From Sphingomonas sp. H160509 (GTDB lineage: Bacteria > Pseudomonadota > Alphaproteobacteria > Sphingomonadales > Sphingomonadaceae), in contig NZ_JAMXSR020000002.1 of NCBI RefSeq assembly GCF_024124765.2, forward strand, positions 2,996,001-3,060,000: a DNA stretch of 64,000 bases, given 5' to 3'. The notes under the pieces are model-generated. The model had not been told where the DNA came from. It made no database searches and worked only from the letters and a program-made list of their open reading frames with translations. The stretch's first letter is position 1; each line of letters begins with the position of its first letter. Both the position numbers and the translations under genes were made by a program. This document shows, in pieces, positions 19,356 through 28,401 of the stretch.

Positions 19356-19975
19356 CGCGCACGATCCTCATCGCCGACGATCACCCGCTGTTCCGCCAGG
19401 CGCTCAGACTGGCGGTCAGCCGCGCCGCGCCCGACGCGGTGGTGATCGAGGCGGGGCAACTCTGCGAGGCGGTCGACGCGGTGCGCGCGGCGGAGCGGCT
19501 CGACCTGATCCTGCTCGATCTGCGGATGCCGGGCTCGGAAGGTTTCGCGGGCGTCGCGCTGCTGCACGCCGAACGCCCCGACACGCCGATCATGGTGATC
19601 TCTTCCGCCGACGAAGCCGAAGCCGCACCGCGTGCGAGGGCATACGGCGCGATCGGCTTCGTCCCCAAGACCGCCGACCTGACCACGCTCGAAACCGCCG
19701 TAGCCCGAGCCCTCGCCGGCGAACGCGACACCCCAACCGAAGGCGCCCCGATCGACGCTATGGCCACACGCGTCGCCAGCCTCACCCCAACCGAACTCAA
19801 AGTCCTGCTCGGAGTCCTGGCCGGCCGCCTGAACAAGCAAGTCGCCTTCGACCTCGGCATCTCCGAAGGCACGGTAAAGGGTCACATGACCGCCATCCTG
19901 CGCAAGCTAGGCGTCCAGAACCGCACGCAAGCCGTCCTCGCGGCGCGCGCGATGGACATCCACTTCGCCGATTAG
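19352..19975 (+). CDS. LuxR/NarL-type response regulator (CrbR-like)
   Basis: 207 residues: a receiver domain with acidic pocket IADD and phospho-acceptor Asp56 ([10 protein letters not shown]), lysine in FVPKTA, then a LuxR helix-turn-helix ([28 protein letters not shown] region). It is coupled to acs by an ATGA overlap and faces a transporter-fused hybrid kinase gene. In Vibrio and Pseudomonas the CrbS/CrbR (AgmR-like) pair controls acs, so the same role is likely here. The assignment as CrbR is from context plus domain type. Confidence 0.85.
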   Translation: MTRTILIADDHPLFRQALRLAVSRAAPDAVVIEAGQLCEAVDAVRAAERLDLILLDLRMPGSEGFAGVALLHAERPDTPIMVISSADEAEAAPRARAYGAIGFVPKTADLTTLETAVARALAGERDTPTEGAPIDAMATRVASLTPTELKVLLGVLAGRLNKQVAFDLGISEGTVKGHMTAILRKLGVQNRTQAVLAARAMDIHFAD

Positions 19976-20004
19976 CCGCGCATTGTCTGCCCCCTCCCCC
20001 AATG

Positions 20005-20082
20005 TCATCCTGACGAAAGTCAGGACCCAGGATACCACCCACCCCGATCGTGGCTCTGGATCCTGACGTTCGTCAGGATGAC
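20005..20082 (+). repeat. Intergenic palindromic repeat, family C
   Basis: tcatcctgacgaaagtcagg at 20,005 and a matching tcctgacgttcgtcaggatga ending at 20,082 form nested inverted repeats; each arm is itself a small hairpin. It lies between convergent genes next to a family A copy. Confidence 0.75.
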
Positions 20083-20103
20083 GGTGGGTTGTCGTGCCCT
20101 TTT

Positions 20104-20226
20104 GATCCTCCCCCGCCATGGGGAGATGGCGCCGAAGGCGACGGGAGGGGGAGGAACACGCAACAGCAGTTCCTCCTTTCCTCCTCCCTCCGTCAGGCAA
20201 GCGCCTGCCCCCTTGGGGGGAGGATC
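20104..20226 (+). repeat. Intergenic palindromic repeat, family A, copy 3
   Basis: About 123 bp; same outer gatcctcccccgcca / ggggggaggatc ends as the copies at 4298 and 15,653, with a diverged centre. It separates the convergent response-regulator (+) and hybrid-kinase (-) genes and ends 8 bp from the latter's stop. Confidence 0.8.
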
Positions 20227-20234
20227 GAGAAGCG

Positions 20235-22178
20235 TCAACTCCCCCGCGCCGCCGCCGCAGACGCATCCTCGATAAACCGCCACAAATCCGCCGGCACCAC
20301 CGGCTTCGTCAACACCACCAGCCCAACACACCGCGGATCGTCCGCCACCGCGCGATCCGCCGTCACCAGCGCAATCGCCGGTGCCGGCACCATCGCCCGC
20401 AACCGCGCAACCACGTCGAGCCCATCCTCCACCTCGTCCAGATGGAAGTCGACCAGCGCGACATCCGGCTCCTCGTCCGCCGCCAGTTCCATCGCCTCGG
20501 CGATCGTCGCCGCCAGCAACGGCACGCACCGCCGCGCCCGCAACGCCGCATCGAGCGCCGCTAGGATCGTCGCATCATTATCGAGACACAGCACCCGCAA
20601 CCCCGGCACCAGCGTCCGGCTCGCCAACGGAGTTGGCAACACAACATCCAGCCCGGCCGGCGCAAGCGGCACCCGCACCGCAAACGTTGTCCCCCGCCCC
20701 AAGTCCGACCGCAACTCCACCGCCGCCCCGAGCAACCGCGCAATCCGCCGCACGATTGCCAGCCCCAACCCGACGCCGCCCCCAGCGCTCCCCTTGCTCT
20801 CCAGCCGCTCGAACTCCTCGAAGATCCGCTCGCGGTCACCCGCCGCGATCCCCGGCCCGTTATCCCGCACCTCGATCAGCACATCGCCACCCCGCCGCCG
20901 CGCCCCGATCCAGATCCGCCCATCCGCCGAATAGCGCACCGCATTCGACAGGAAATTCTGCAATATCGAGCGCAGCAACGATCGATCCGTCGCGACGCTG
21001 AACGCCCCCGGATGCGACGCCAGCACCAGCCCCCGCTCACCCGCCAACGGCCGGAACTGCACCGCCAGCTGCTCGATCAACGCCCCCAGCGCAAACCGCT
21101 CGACCTTCGGCACGACGCCCCCCGCATCGAGCCGCGACACATCGAGCAGCGCACGCAGCAACGTGTCCGCCGACCCGATCGCGCCATCGATCGCGCGCAC
21201 CAGTTCAGCCTGATGCGGCGCCCTGTCCTCCGCAAGCGCCGCGCAAAACAGCCGCGCCGCATGCAATGGCTGCAACAGGTCATGGCTCGCCGCCGCCAGG
21301 AACCGCGTCTTGTCGCGCGTCGCGGTCTCGGCGATCGCGCGCGCCTCGCCCAGCATGTGGTTCGACCGCGCGAGGTCCTGCGTCCGTGCTGCGACCCGCG
21401 CCTCGAGATCGGCCTGCGCCTCCTTCTCCGCGGTGATGTCGGTGAAGCTCTGGACGTACCCGCCGCCCGGCATCGGCCGCCCGACCATCTTGATCCACCG
21501 CCCCGACGGCCGCTGCCGTTCGAAACTATGCGGGGTACCCCGCGCGAGATGCGCCACCCGCCGACCAACATGCGCCGCGATATCGCCGGCGATGCCTTCG
21601 CGCTCGGCATTGTAGCGGATCAGGTCGGCGATCGAGCGCCCGACCACGACATAGCCCTCGGGATAGTCGAACATCTCGACGTAGCGCGGATTCCACGCGA
21701 CCAGCCGCAGGTCGGCATCGATCACGCTGACCCCCGGATCGATCGTCTCCAGCGTCGCCGACAGCAGCGTGCGCGAGAACCGCAGCGAGCGCCCGCGCTG
21801 GTCGAGCAGCCGCACCACGTCGCTGACGTCGATCGCCGACCCGGCGATACTCGACGCGACGATCTTCCGCGCCGACGGAGCGCCTATCACGCCTGCGATC
21901 AGCCGCTCGGCAGTGCGCGCGGCAGGCCCGTCGATCGGCGCGCGCAGGTCCGGCGACGCCACCCCGATCGCCTCCGCCTCGCCATCGCCGACGAACCGCG
22001 CGACCAGCATCCGCAACTCGCCTAAGGTGGTGACGTGGTCGAGCGCAGCGTTCCCCGATGCCGCTCGCGCATATGCAGTCCGGCCATCAGCGCTATGTTG
22101 ACGCCCAGGCTCCACACCGTCCCGTTGACCAGCGGCGAGCCGATCCGCCACCCAAGCAGCGCATCCGGATCGAGCCAC
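20235..22178 (-). CDS. Hybrid sensor histidine kinase part of a CrbS-like protein
   Basis: The open frame covers 647 codons, but recognisable homology begins near window 22,056 (NAALDHVTTLGELRMLVARF); the earlier codons overlap the transporter half in another frame. Order: linker domain, PAS (DPGVSVIDADLRLVAWNPRYV), coiled coil, HisKA with the phospho-His in ASHDLLQPLHAARL, HATPase with VRDNGPGIAAGD and GLGLAIV, then a C-terminal receiver (VALVDFHLD). This matches the C-terminal half of CrbS, in which an SSS-type transporter domain is fused to a hybrid kinase. It probably phosphorylates the response regulator encoded beside acs. Likely one gene with the 22,022-23,518 half. Confidence 0.8.
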   Translation of the reverse strand: MARSGCAAWVADRLAAGQRDGVEPGRQHSADGRTAYARAASGNAALDHVTTLGELRMLVARFVGDGEAEAIGVASPDLRAPIDGPAARTAERLIAGVIGAPSARKIVASSIAGSAIDVSDVVRLLDQRGRSLRFSRTLLSATLETIDPGVSVIDADLRLVAWNPRYVEMFDYPEGYVVVGRSIADLIRYNAEREGIAGDIAAHVGRRVAHLARGTPHSFERQRPSGRWIKMVGRPMPGGGYVQSFTDITAEKEAQADLEARVAARTQDLARSNHMLGEARAIAETATRDKTRFLAAASHDLLQPLHAARLFCAALAEDRAPHQAELVRAIDGAIGSADTLLRALLDVSRLDAGGVVPKVERFALGALIEQLAVQFRPLAGERGLVLASHPGAFSVATDRSLLRSILQNFLSNAVRYSADGRIWIGARRRGGDVLIEVRDNGPGIAAGDRERIFEEFERLESKGSAGGGVGLGLAIVRRIARLLGAAVELRSDLGRGTTFAVRVPLAPAGLDVVLPTPLASRTLVPGLRVLCLDNDATILAALDAALRARRCVPLLAATIAEAMELAADEEPDVALVDFHLDEVEDGLDVVARLRAMVPAPAIALVTADRAVADDPRCVGLVVLTKPVVPADLWRFIEDASAAAARGS

Positions 22179-23518
22179 CCCCGCGTGAACTGCGCCAGCG
22201 CCGGCCCAACACCCTCGCCGATAGACGGCAGCAACAGGCAGTAAATCCAGACGATCACGCCCCCGATCAGCCCAGCGCGCGCGGCGGTGTGGTTAGCGAA
22301 GTTCCACCCGACGCTCGCGATCAGCGCAGGCGCGAACTGAGCGACCCCGGCGAACGCGATCAGCCCGATCGACGCAAGCGGCAGGTCCGCACCCAGACTC
22401 CGCCCATAGATCAGCGCCACCGCGACGATCGCCGCGATGATCACCCGCCGCACGCGCAGCATCCGCCGGCCGAGTTCGCCCTCGCCCGCCTCGCTGTGCC
22501 GCCGGAGCAGCAACGGCGCGAGCAGGTCGTTGGTCGCCATCGTCGAAAGCGCGATCGTCTCGACCACCACCATCGCCGTCGCTGCCGAGAAGCCGCCGAG
22601 AAACGCGAGTAGCGCGATGAGGTGATGCCCCTGCTGCAACGGCACCGCGAGCACGTAGAGATCGGGCTCGGCATCGGCCGGCAACAGCGTCATCCCGGCG
22701 AGCGCCAGCGGCAGCACGAGCAGCGAGATCACCATCATGTACGCGATGAACGGCGCGCGCGCTTTGGCGACGGGCTCCGGACCCTGCGCTTCGATCACCC
22801 CGACATAGAATTGCCGCGGCAGGCACAGGATCGCGAGCGCCGACAGCAGCGTCCGAACCCAGAAATCGGACGTCAGCGCCCCCCAGGTAAAGCCGGACCG
22901 AAGCCGCGCCACCGGAGGCGCCAGCATCTCGGCCGGCACGTCGGCCAGTAGCGCCACCGTCACCACCCCGAGCACGACGAAGCACAGCAGCTTGATCAGC
23001 GATTCCGCCGCGATCGCCGCGACCACGCCGGGGTTGCGCCCGGCGACCTCGTACCGCCGCGCACCGAAGACGATCGCGAACACGGCGAGCAACAGCGCGA
23101 CGAACGTGCCGACCTCCGCCGAACTCCCTACGCCGGCGATTGCGCCGAAACTCAGCGTCACCGATCGCAGCTGAAGCGCGATATACGGCACCGACGCGAG
23201 CAACGCCGTCCCAGCGACGATCGCCGCCGTCCCGCGACTCCGCCCGTAACGCGCGGAAATGAAGTCGGAGATCGAACTCGACCCTTCCTCACGCGCCAGC
23301 CGCACCAGACGCGCGAGAAACTTCGGCGCGAGCAGGAACACCAAAGCCGGGCCGAGATAGATGGCGAGGTAATCCCACCCCCGCGTCGCCGCGGTGCCGA
23401 CCCCGCCGAAGAACGTCCAGCTGCTGCAATACACCGCCAGCGAAAGCGGATAGGCGATCCGCTGGAGCCGCACCGACAGCCCGCGCCGGTCGACGATCCA
23501 GGCGATCCCGAACAGCAA
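22022..23518 (-). CDS. Sodium:solute symporter (SSS) domain, N-terminal half of a CrbS-like sensor
   Basis: 498 codons with about 12-13 hydrophobic helices. SSS-family traits include FFGGVGTAATRGWDYLAIYLGP and SSSISDFISARYGRSRG, as well as the LGGFSAATAMVVVETIALS segment. It ends a few codons after the point where the kinase frame takes over, near CCCC 22,053-22,056. CrbS homologues carry exactly this domain followed by PAS-HisKA-HATPase-REC, so the two frames very probably encode one protein. The domain is thought to sense or transport the substrate, acetate-like in CrbS. The true start is unclear: TTG 23,518 is the first start in frame, but in-frame similarity (VIVAILTYGALLFGIAW) extends upstream without an ATG. 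Confidence 0.75.
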   Translation of the reverse strand: MLFGIAWIVDRRGLSVRLQRIAYPLSLAVYCSSWTFFGGVGTAATRGWDYLAIYLGPALVFLLAPKFLARLVRLAREEGSSSISDFISARYGRSRGTAAIVAGTALLASVPYIALQLRSVTLSFGAIAGVGSSAEVGTFVALLLAVFAIVFGARRYEVAGRNPGVVAAIAAESLIKLLCFVVLGVVTVALLADVPAEMLAPPVARLRSGFTWGALTSDFWVRTLLSALAILCLPRQFYVGVIEAQGPEPVAKARAPFIAYMMVISLLVLPLALAGMTLLPADAEPDLYVLAVPLQQGHHLIALLAFLGGFSAATAMVVVETIALSTMATNDLLAPLLLRRHSEAGEGELGRRMLRVRRVIIAAIVAVALIYGRSLGADLPLASIGLIAFAGVAQFAPALIASVGWNFANHTAARAGLIGGVIVWIYCLLLPSIGEGVGPALAQFTRGWLDPDALLGWRIGSPLVNGTVWSLGVNIALMAGLHMRERHRGTLRSTTSPP

Positions 23519-23750
23519 CGCGCCATAGGTCAGGATCGCGACGATGACACTTGGCCCGACGATGGCAGCGCTCCGGTTCAGGATTGAACGGACGATCTAG
23601 CACAGGACGCGCGCTCGGCGTCGACCGGTATGTGACGCGCCGCGACGGCTAGCGGCTTGCACCGATCATCCGCCCGCGCTATCGCCGCACCGCTCCCGTG
23701 TTGGAACACTACCGGGGGCCTGCTCGGAAACTCAACGGTTTCAATAGCAT

Positions 23751-23824
23751 GCGGGTATAGTACAATGGTAGTACAGCAGCCTTCCAAGCTGAATACACGG
23801 GTTCGATTCCCGTTACCCGCTCCA
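23751..23824 (+). tRNA. tRNA-Gly(UCC)
   Basis: 74-nt cloverleaf: acceptor arms gcgggta / tacccgc, D arm gtacaatggtagtac, anticodon loop cttccaa with TCC anticodon (reads GGA), T arm acgggttcgattcccgt, and an encoded 3' TCCA. It stands alone between the CrbS-like gene (-) and the RND efflux operon (+). Confidence 0.95.
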
Positions 23825-24016
23825 CCCCCAGTCGAAATCATCGAACCGCGCCAGCAGTGACCAGCATGCGTGCGTTCGCGGTCATCACGGTAGAAACGTA
23901 AGCAACATTGACCCTTGCATTTCCCTGCTGCGCTGCCGCAAAGGGGAATCGTCGGGCAGGTCTGGCGGCTCCGGGAGTCGCCACCAGTCGTGCCGCGTTC
24001 GGATTGGAGTCTCTCC

Positions 24017-27000
24017 GTGATCGGTATCGTCAGGGTCGCCCTATCGCGCCCGCTCACCTTCATCGTTATGGCCATTCTGGTCGCGGTCGTCGGCGTGCTC
24101 GCGGCCGTGCGGACTCCGGTCGACATCTTCCCCGACATCAAGGTGCCGGTGATCGCCGCCGCGTGGACGTACCAAGGGCTTTCGCCCGACGACATGGCGG
24201 GGCGGATCATCACGCCGTACGAGCGCGTGCTGTCAACCACGGTCAACGACATCGACCATATCGAGAGCCAGTCGATGCCCGGCATCGGCGTCGTGAAGAT
24301 CTATTTCCAGCCGGGCGCCGACATCCGCACCGCCACCGCGCAGGTCACGTCGGTGTCGCAGACGGTCCTGCGCCAGTTGCCGCCGGGCGTGACCCCGCCG
24401 CTGATCCTCAACTACAGCGCCTCGACCGTGCCGATCCTGCAGCTCGCGCTGTCGGGCGTCGGGCTGTCCGAAGGCAAGCTGTTCGACACCGCGGTGAACC
24501 AGATCCGCCCGGGCCTGGTCACCGTGCCGGGGGCGGCGATCCCGTATCCGTCGGGCGGCCGCCAGCGTCAGGTCCAGATCGATCTCGACCCGCAGGCGCT
24601 GCAGTCGAAGGGCCTGTCCGCGCAGGACGTCGGCCTCGCGATCGCCGCGCAGAACCAGATCAACCCGGCCGGTTTCGCGAAGATCGGCGGCTTCCAGTAT
24701 AATGTCCGCCTCAACAACGCGCCGGGCTCGATCGACGAGCTGAACAACCTGCCGGTGAAGGTCGTCAACGGCGCGACGATCTACATGCGCGACGTGGCGC
24801 ATGTCCGCGACGGTAGCGCGCCACAGACCAACGTCGTCCATGTCGACGGGTCGCGGTCGGTGGTGATGACGATCCTCAAGAACGGATCGACCTCGACGCT
24901 GGCGATCGTCCAGGGGATCAAGGACGCGCTGCCGGCGATCCAGGCGACCTTGCCCGACAGCCTCAAGATCGTGCCGATCGGCGACCAGTCGCTGTTCGTG
25001 AAGGCGGCGGTCGAGGGCGTCGTCAAGGAAGGCGCGATCGCCGCGGCGCTGACCAGCCTGATGATCCTGCTGTTCCTCGGGTCGTGGCGCTCGACCGTGA
25101 TCATCGCGATCTCGATCCCGCTGGCGATCCTCGCCGCGATCATCGCGCTGTCGGCGACCGGCCAGACGCTGAACGTCATGACGCTCGGCGGCCTGAGCCT
25201 CGCGGTGGGCATTCTGGTCGACGATGCCACGGTGACGATCGAGAACATCAACTGGCATCTGGAACAGGGCAAGAGCGTCCGGCAGGCGATCCTCGACGGC
25301 GCCGCGCAGATCGTCACCCCGGCGTTCGTGTCGCTGCTGTGCATCTGCATCGTGTTCGTGCCGATGTTCTTCCTGCCGGGCGTCGCGGGCTTCCTGTTCG
25401 TGCCGCTCGCGCTGTCGGTGGTGTTCGCGATGATTGCGTCGTTCGTGCTCTCGCGAACGCTGGTGCCGACGATGGCGATGTACCTGCTCAAGCCGCACGC
25501 GGGCGACGTTCACGCCGCGGGAACGCCGACCTCGCGCAATCCGCTGGTGCGCTTTCAGCGCGGATTCGAGGCGCGATTCGAGCGGTTTCGCGCCGGCTAT
25601 GGCCGGTTGCTGGAACGCGCGCTGGCGACCGGCAAGCCGTTCCTGCTCGGCTTCCTCGCGGTGGTCGCGCTGTCGATGCTGCTGATCCCGTTCCTCGGCC
25701 AGAACTTCTTCCCCGCGGTCGACGCAGGCCAGATCACGATGCACGTCCGCGCGCCGATCGGCAGCCGGATCGAGAGCACGTCGGCCCAGTTCGACCGGAT
25801 CGCGCGTCGCGTCCGTCAGATCATTCCCGCCAACGAACTCGTCTCGGTAGTCGACAACATCGGCCTGCCGGTCAGCTCGATCAACGCGACCTATAACAAC
25901 TCCGGCACGATCGGTCCGCAGGACGGCGACATCCTGATCCAGCTCGCGCACGAGCATGCGCCGACCGCCGATTACGTGCGTAAGCTGCGCGAGACGCTGC
26001 CGGGTGCGTTCCCCGGCGCGACCTTCTCGTTCCTGCCTGCGGACATCACCAGTCAGATCCTGAACTTCGGTGCACCCGCGCCGATCGACGTGCAGATCAC
26101 CGGCAAGGATGCGGCCGGCAACTACGCCTACGCACGGACTTTGCTGCGGAAAATCGCGGCGATCCCCGGCGTTGCCGATGCGCGCATCCAGCAATCGGCG
26201 CGCTACCCGGAACTCCGCGTCAACATCGACCGCAGCCGGATCGGCCAACTCGGACTGACGGAGCGGGACGTGACCGCCAGCGTCGGCTCGTCACTCGCCG
26301 GCACGATCCAGACCGCGCCGGTCTATTACCTCAACCCAGAGAACGGCGTGTCGTACAGCGTCGTCGCGCAGACCCCCGAATACCGCGTCGGATCGATGAG
26401 CGACCTGTCGAACATTCCGGTCACCGGCACCAATGCGGGCGGCACGTCGCAGGTGCTCGGCGGGCTCTCCACGGTCGTCCGCGGCACCTCGCCCGCGGTC
26501 GTCTCGCACTACAACATCGCGCAGGCGATCGACATCTACGCGACCCCCAATGGCCGCGATCTCGGCGCGGTGGCGGGCGACATCAAGCGCGTGCTGGCGA
26601 ATGCCAAGGCGTCCGCGCCGAAGGGCACGACGGTCGCGTTGCGCGGCCAGTATGCGACGATGAACAGCGCGTTCTCAGGCCTGTTCTTCGGGCTGATCGG
26701 CGCGATCGTGCTGATCTATCTGCTGATCGTCGTGAACTTCCAGAGCTGGCTCGATCCGTTCGTCATCATCACCGCGTTGCCCGGCGCGATCGCCGGGATC
26801 GTCTGGATCCTGTTCCTGACCGGCACGCCCTTGTCCGTTCCGGCTCTGACCGGCGCGATCATGTGCATGGGCGTCGCGACGGCCAACGCAATCCTGGTGG
26901 TGAGTTTCGCGCGTGAGCGCCTCGCCGAACTCGGGGATTCGCACAAGGCGGCGATGGAGGCGGGGATGACTCGCTTCCGCCCGGTGCTGATGACCGCGCT

Positions 27001-27220
27001 CGCGATGATCATCGGCATGTTGCCGATGGCGCTGGGCTTCGGCGAGGGTGGCGAACAGAACGCGCCGCTCGGCCGTGCGGTGATCGGTGGGCTGATCGTC
27101 GCGACGTTCGCCACGCTGATGTTCGTGCCCGTCATCTTCAGCCTCGTGCACCGCAAGGACGCAGAGCGCGCCGCCGCCAAAGCCCGCCGCGACGAGATTT
27201 TAGAGGAAGCGCATGTCTGA
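24017..27220 (+). CDS. RND-superfamily efflux permease (HAE-type inner-membrane pump)
   Basis: 1,067 residues from GTG 24,017. Resistance-nodulation-division layout: helix 1 (RPLTFIVMAILVAVVGVLA), two large periplasmic loops, 12 helices. The paired acidic residues of helix 4 are present (GILVDDATVTIENI), as is the helix-11 Arg region (MTRFRPVLMTALAMIIG). The helix-10 position that is Lys in AcrB (K940) reads GVATANAIL here, so the usual proton-relay lysine is absent. It exports drugs or metabolites with the membrane-fusion and outer-membrane proteins encoded directly downstream; its stop overlaps the next ATG (ATGTCTGA). Substrate unknown. Confidence 0.9.
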   Translation: MIGIVRVALSRPLTFIVMAILVAVVGVLAAVRTPVDIFPDIKVPVIAAAWTYQGLSPDDMAGRIITPYERVLSTTVNDIDHIESQSMPGIGVVKIYFQPGADIRTATAQVTSVSQTVLRQLPPGVTPPLILNYSASTVPILQLALSGVGLSEGKLFDTAVNQIRPGLVTVPGAAIPYPSGGRQRQVQIDLDPQALQSKGLSAQDVGLAIAAQNQINPAGFAKIGGFQYNVRLNNAPGSIDELNNLPVKVVNGATIYMRDVAHVRDGSAPQTNVVHVDGSRSVVMTILKNGSTSTLAIVQGIKDALPAIQATLPDSLKIVPIGDQSLFVKAAVEGVVKEGAIAAALTSLMILLFLGSWRSTVIIAISIPLAILAAIIALSATGQTLNVMTLGGLSLAVGILVDDATVTIENINWHLEQGKSVRQAILDGAAQIVTPAFVSLLCICIVFVPMFFLPGVAGFLFVPLALSVVFAMIASFVLSRTLVPTMAMYLLKPHAGDVHAAGTPTSRNPLVRFQRGFEARFERFRAGYGRLLERALATGKPFLLGFLAVVALSMLLIPFLGQNFFPAVDAGQITMHVRAPIGSRIESTSAQFDRIARRVRQIIPANELVSVVDNIGLPVSSINATYNNSGTIGPQDGDILIQLAHEHAPTADYVRKLRETLPGAFPGATFSFLPADITSQILNFGAPAPIDVQITGKDAAGNYAYARTLLRKIAAIPGVADARIQQSARYPELRVNIDRSRIGQLGLTERDVTASVGSSLAGTIQTAPVYYLNPENGVSYSVVAQTPEYRVGSMSDLSNIPVTGTNAGGTSQVLGGLSTVVRGTSPAVVSHYNIAQAIDIYATPNGRDLGAVAGDIKRVLANAKASAPKGTTVALRGQYATMNSAFSGLFFGLIGAIVLIYLLIVVNFQSWLDPFVIITALPGAIAGIVWILFLTGTPLSVPALTGAIMCMGVATANAILVVSFARERLAELGDSHKAAMEAGMTRFRPVLMTALAMIIGMLPMALGFGEGGEQNAPLGRAVIGGLIVATFATLMFVPVIFSLVHRKDAERAAAKARRDEILEEAHV

Positions 27221-28401
27221 GATCGTTCATCCGGATCCCGTCGCCACCGAGCCGAAGCGCGGGTCGCTCAAGAAAGTCGGCATCGTCGCGGCGGTGATCG
27301 CGCTGGCGCTGGTGGCGTTCGGCATCTTCACGCGGCACCGCTCGGACTCGCAACTCGCGACCTGGACGACCGCACAGTCGACGCCGATCGTCACCGTGAT
27401 CCGCCCGACCGCCGAGGGGCGCGAGCGACGCGCTGACGCTGCCGGGCAACGTCCAGGCGTATAACAGCGCGGCGATCTACGCGCGCACCACGGGCTATAT
27501 TCGCAAATGGTTCGTCGACATCGGCGATCCGGTCCGCGCCGGCCAGACGCTCGCGATCCTCGACGCGCCAGAGGTCGACCAGCAGGTCGCCGCCGCGCAG
27601 GCCGATCTCCAGACCGCCCGCGCGAACCGCTCGCTCGCCGCGTCGACCGCCACGCGCTGGCGCGATCTGCTCGCCAAGGATGCCGTGTCGAAGCAGGAGA
27701 CCGACGAGAAGATCGGCGACCTCGCCGCCAAGTCCGCGATCGCCAATGCGGCGTCGGCCAACGTCCGCCGGCTCGGCGCGTTGCAGGGCTTCACCCGCCT
27801 GACCGCGCCGTTCTCGGGCGTCGTCACGAGCCGCTCGACGCAGGTCGGCGCACTGGTGACCGCAGGGACGGCCGCGTCCACCCCGCTGTTCACGATCGCC
27901 GACGTCAACCGGATGCGGATCTATGTCCGCGTGCCGCAGGCCTATTCGGGGCAGACCCGGCAGGGGATGCACGCGACCCTTACGGTGCCCGAATATCCGG
28001 GACGCGCCTTCGACGTGACGCTGACCCGTAGCGCCGACGCGGTCGATCCGCAGTCGGGCACGGTGCTGGTCGAGTTGCAGGCGGCGAACACGGATCGCGC
28101 GCTGAAACCGGGCGCCTATGCGCAGGTCAAGTTCCCGGTCGGTGCGGGCGGCACCGGCGTGCGGCTGCCGTCCAGCGCGCTGGTGATCGGCGCGAAGGGC
28201 ACGCAGGTCGCGGTCGTCGGCAGCGACGGCAAGGCGCATCTCAAGACGATCACGATCGGACGCGACGATGGCGACAGCGTCGCGATCAGCGCAGGGCTCA
28301 GCGCCAGCGACCGCGTGATCGACAGCCCGCCGGACTCGCTCCAGACCGGCGACCCGGTCCGTATCGCGCCTTCGACAGGACCCGCCCGTGCTAAGCGCTA
28401 G
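27213..28401 (+). CDS. HlyD/AcrA-type membrane-fusion protein of RND pump (one probable +1 error)
   Basis: 395 residues after removing one G at 27,416-27,419. There is one N-terminal membrane anchor (KKVGIVAAVIALALVAFGIF), then barrel-sandwich (GNVQAYNSAAIYARTTGYI; FVDIGDPVRAGQTLAILDAPE), an alpha-hairpin (VDQQVAAAQADLQTARANR) and beta-barrel domains. It links the inner-membrane permease to the outer-membrane channel. The start overlaps the permease stop and its end overlaps the start of the channel gene, so the three are one transcription and translation unit. Confidence 0.9.

Noticed and set aside
17399..19975. A continuous ORF that fuses acetyl-CoA synthetase to the response regulator.
   Set aside because: After GGGG 18,775-18,778 the frame encodes no Acs sequence; the real Acs C-terminus is in the next frame and stops at 19,355. 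The fusion comes from one extra G.
24233..26248. 671-codon antisense ORF opposite the RND permease.
   Set aside because: Arg/Asp/His-rich shadow translation typical of high-GC codon bias; no start context and no family similarity.
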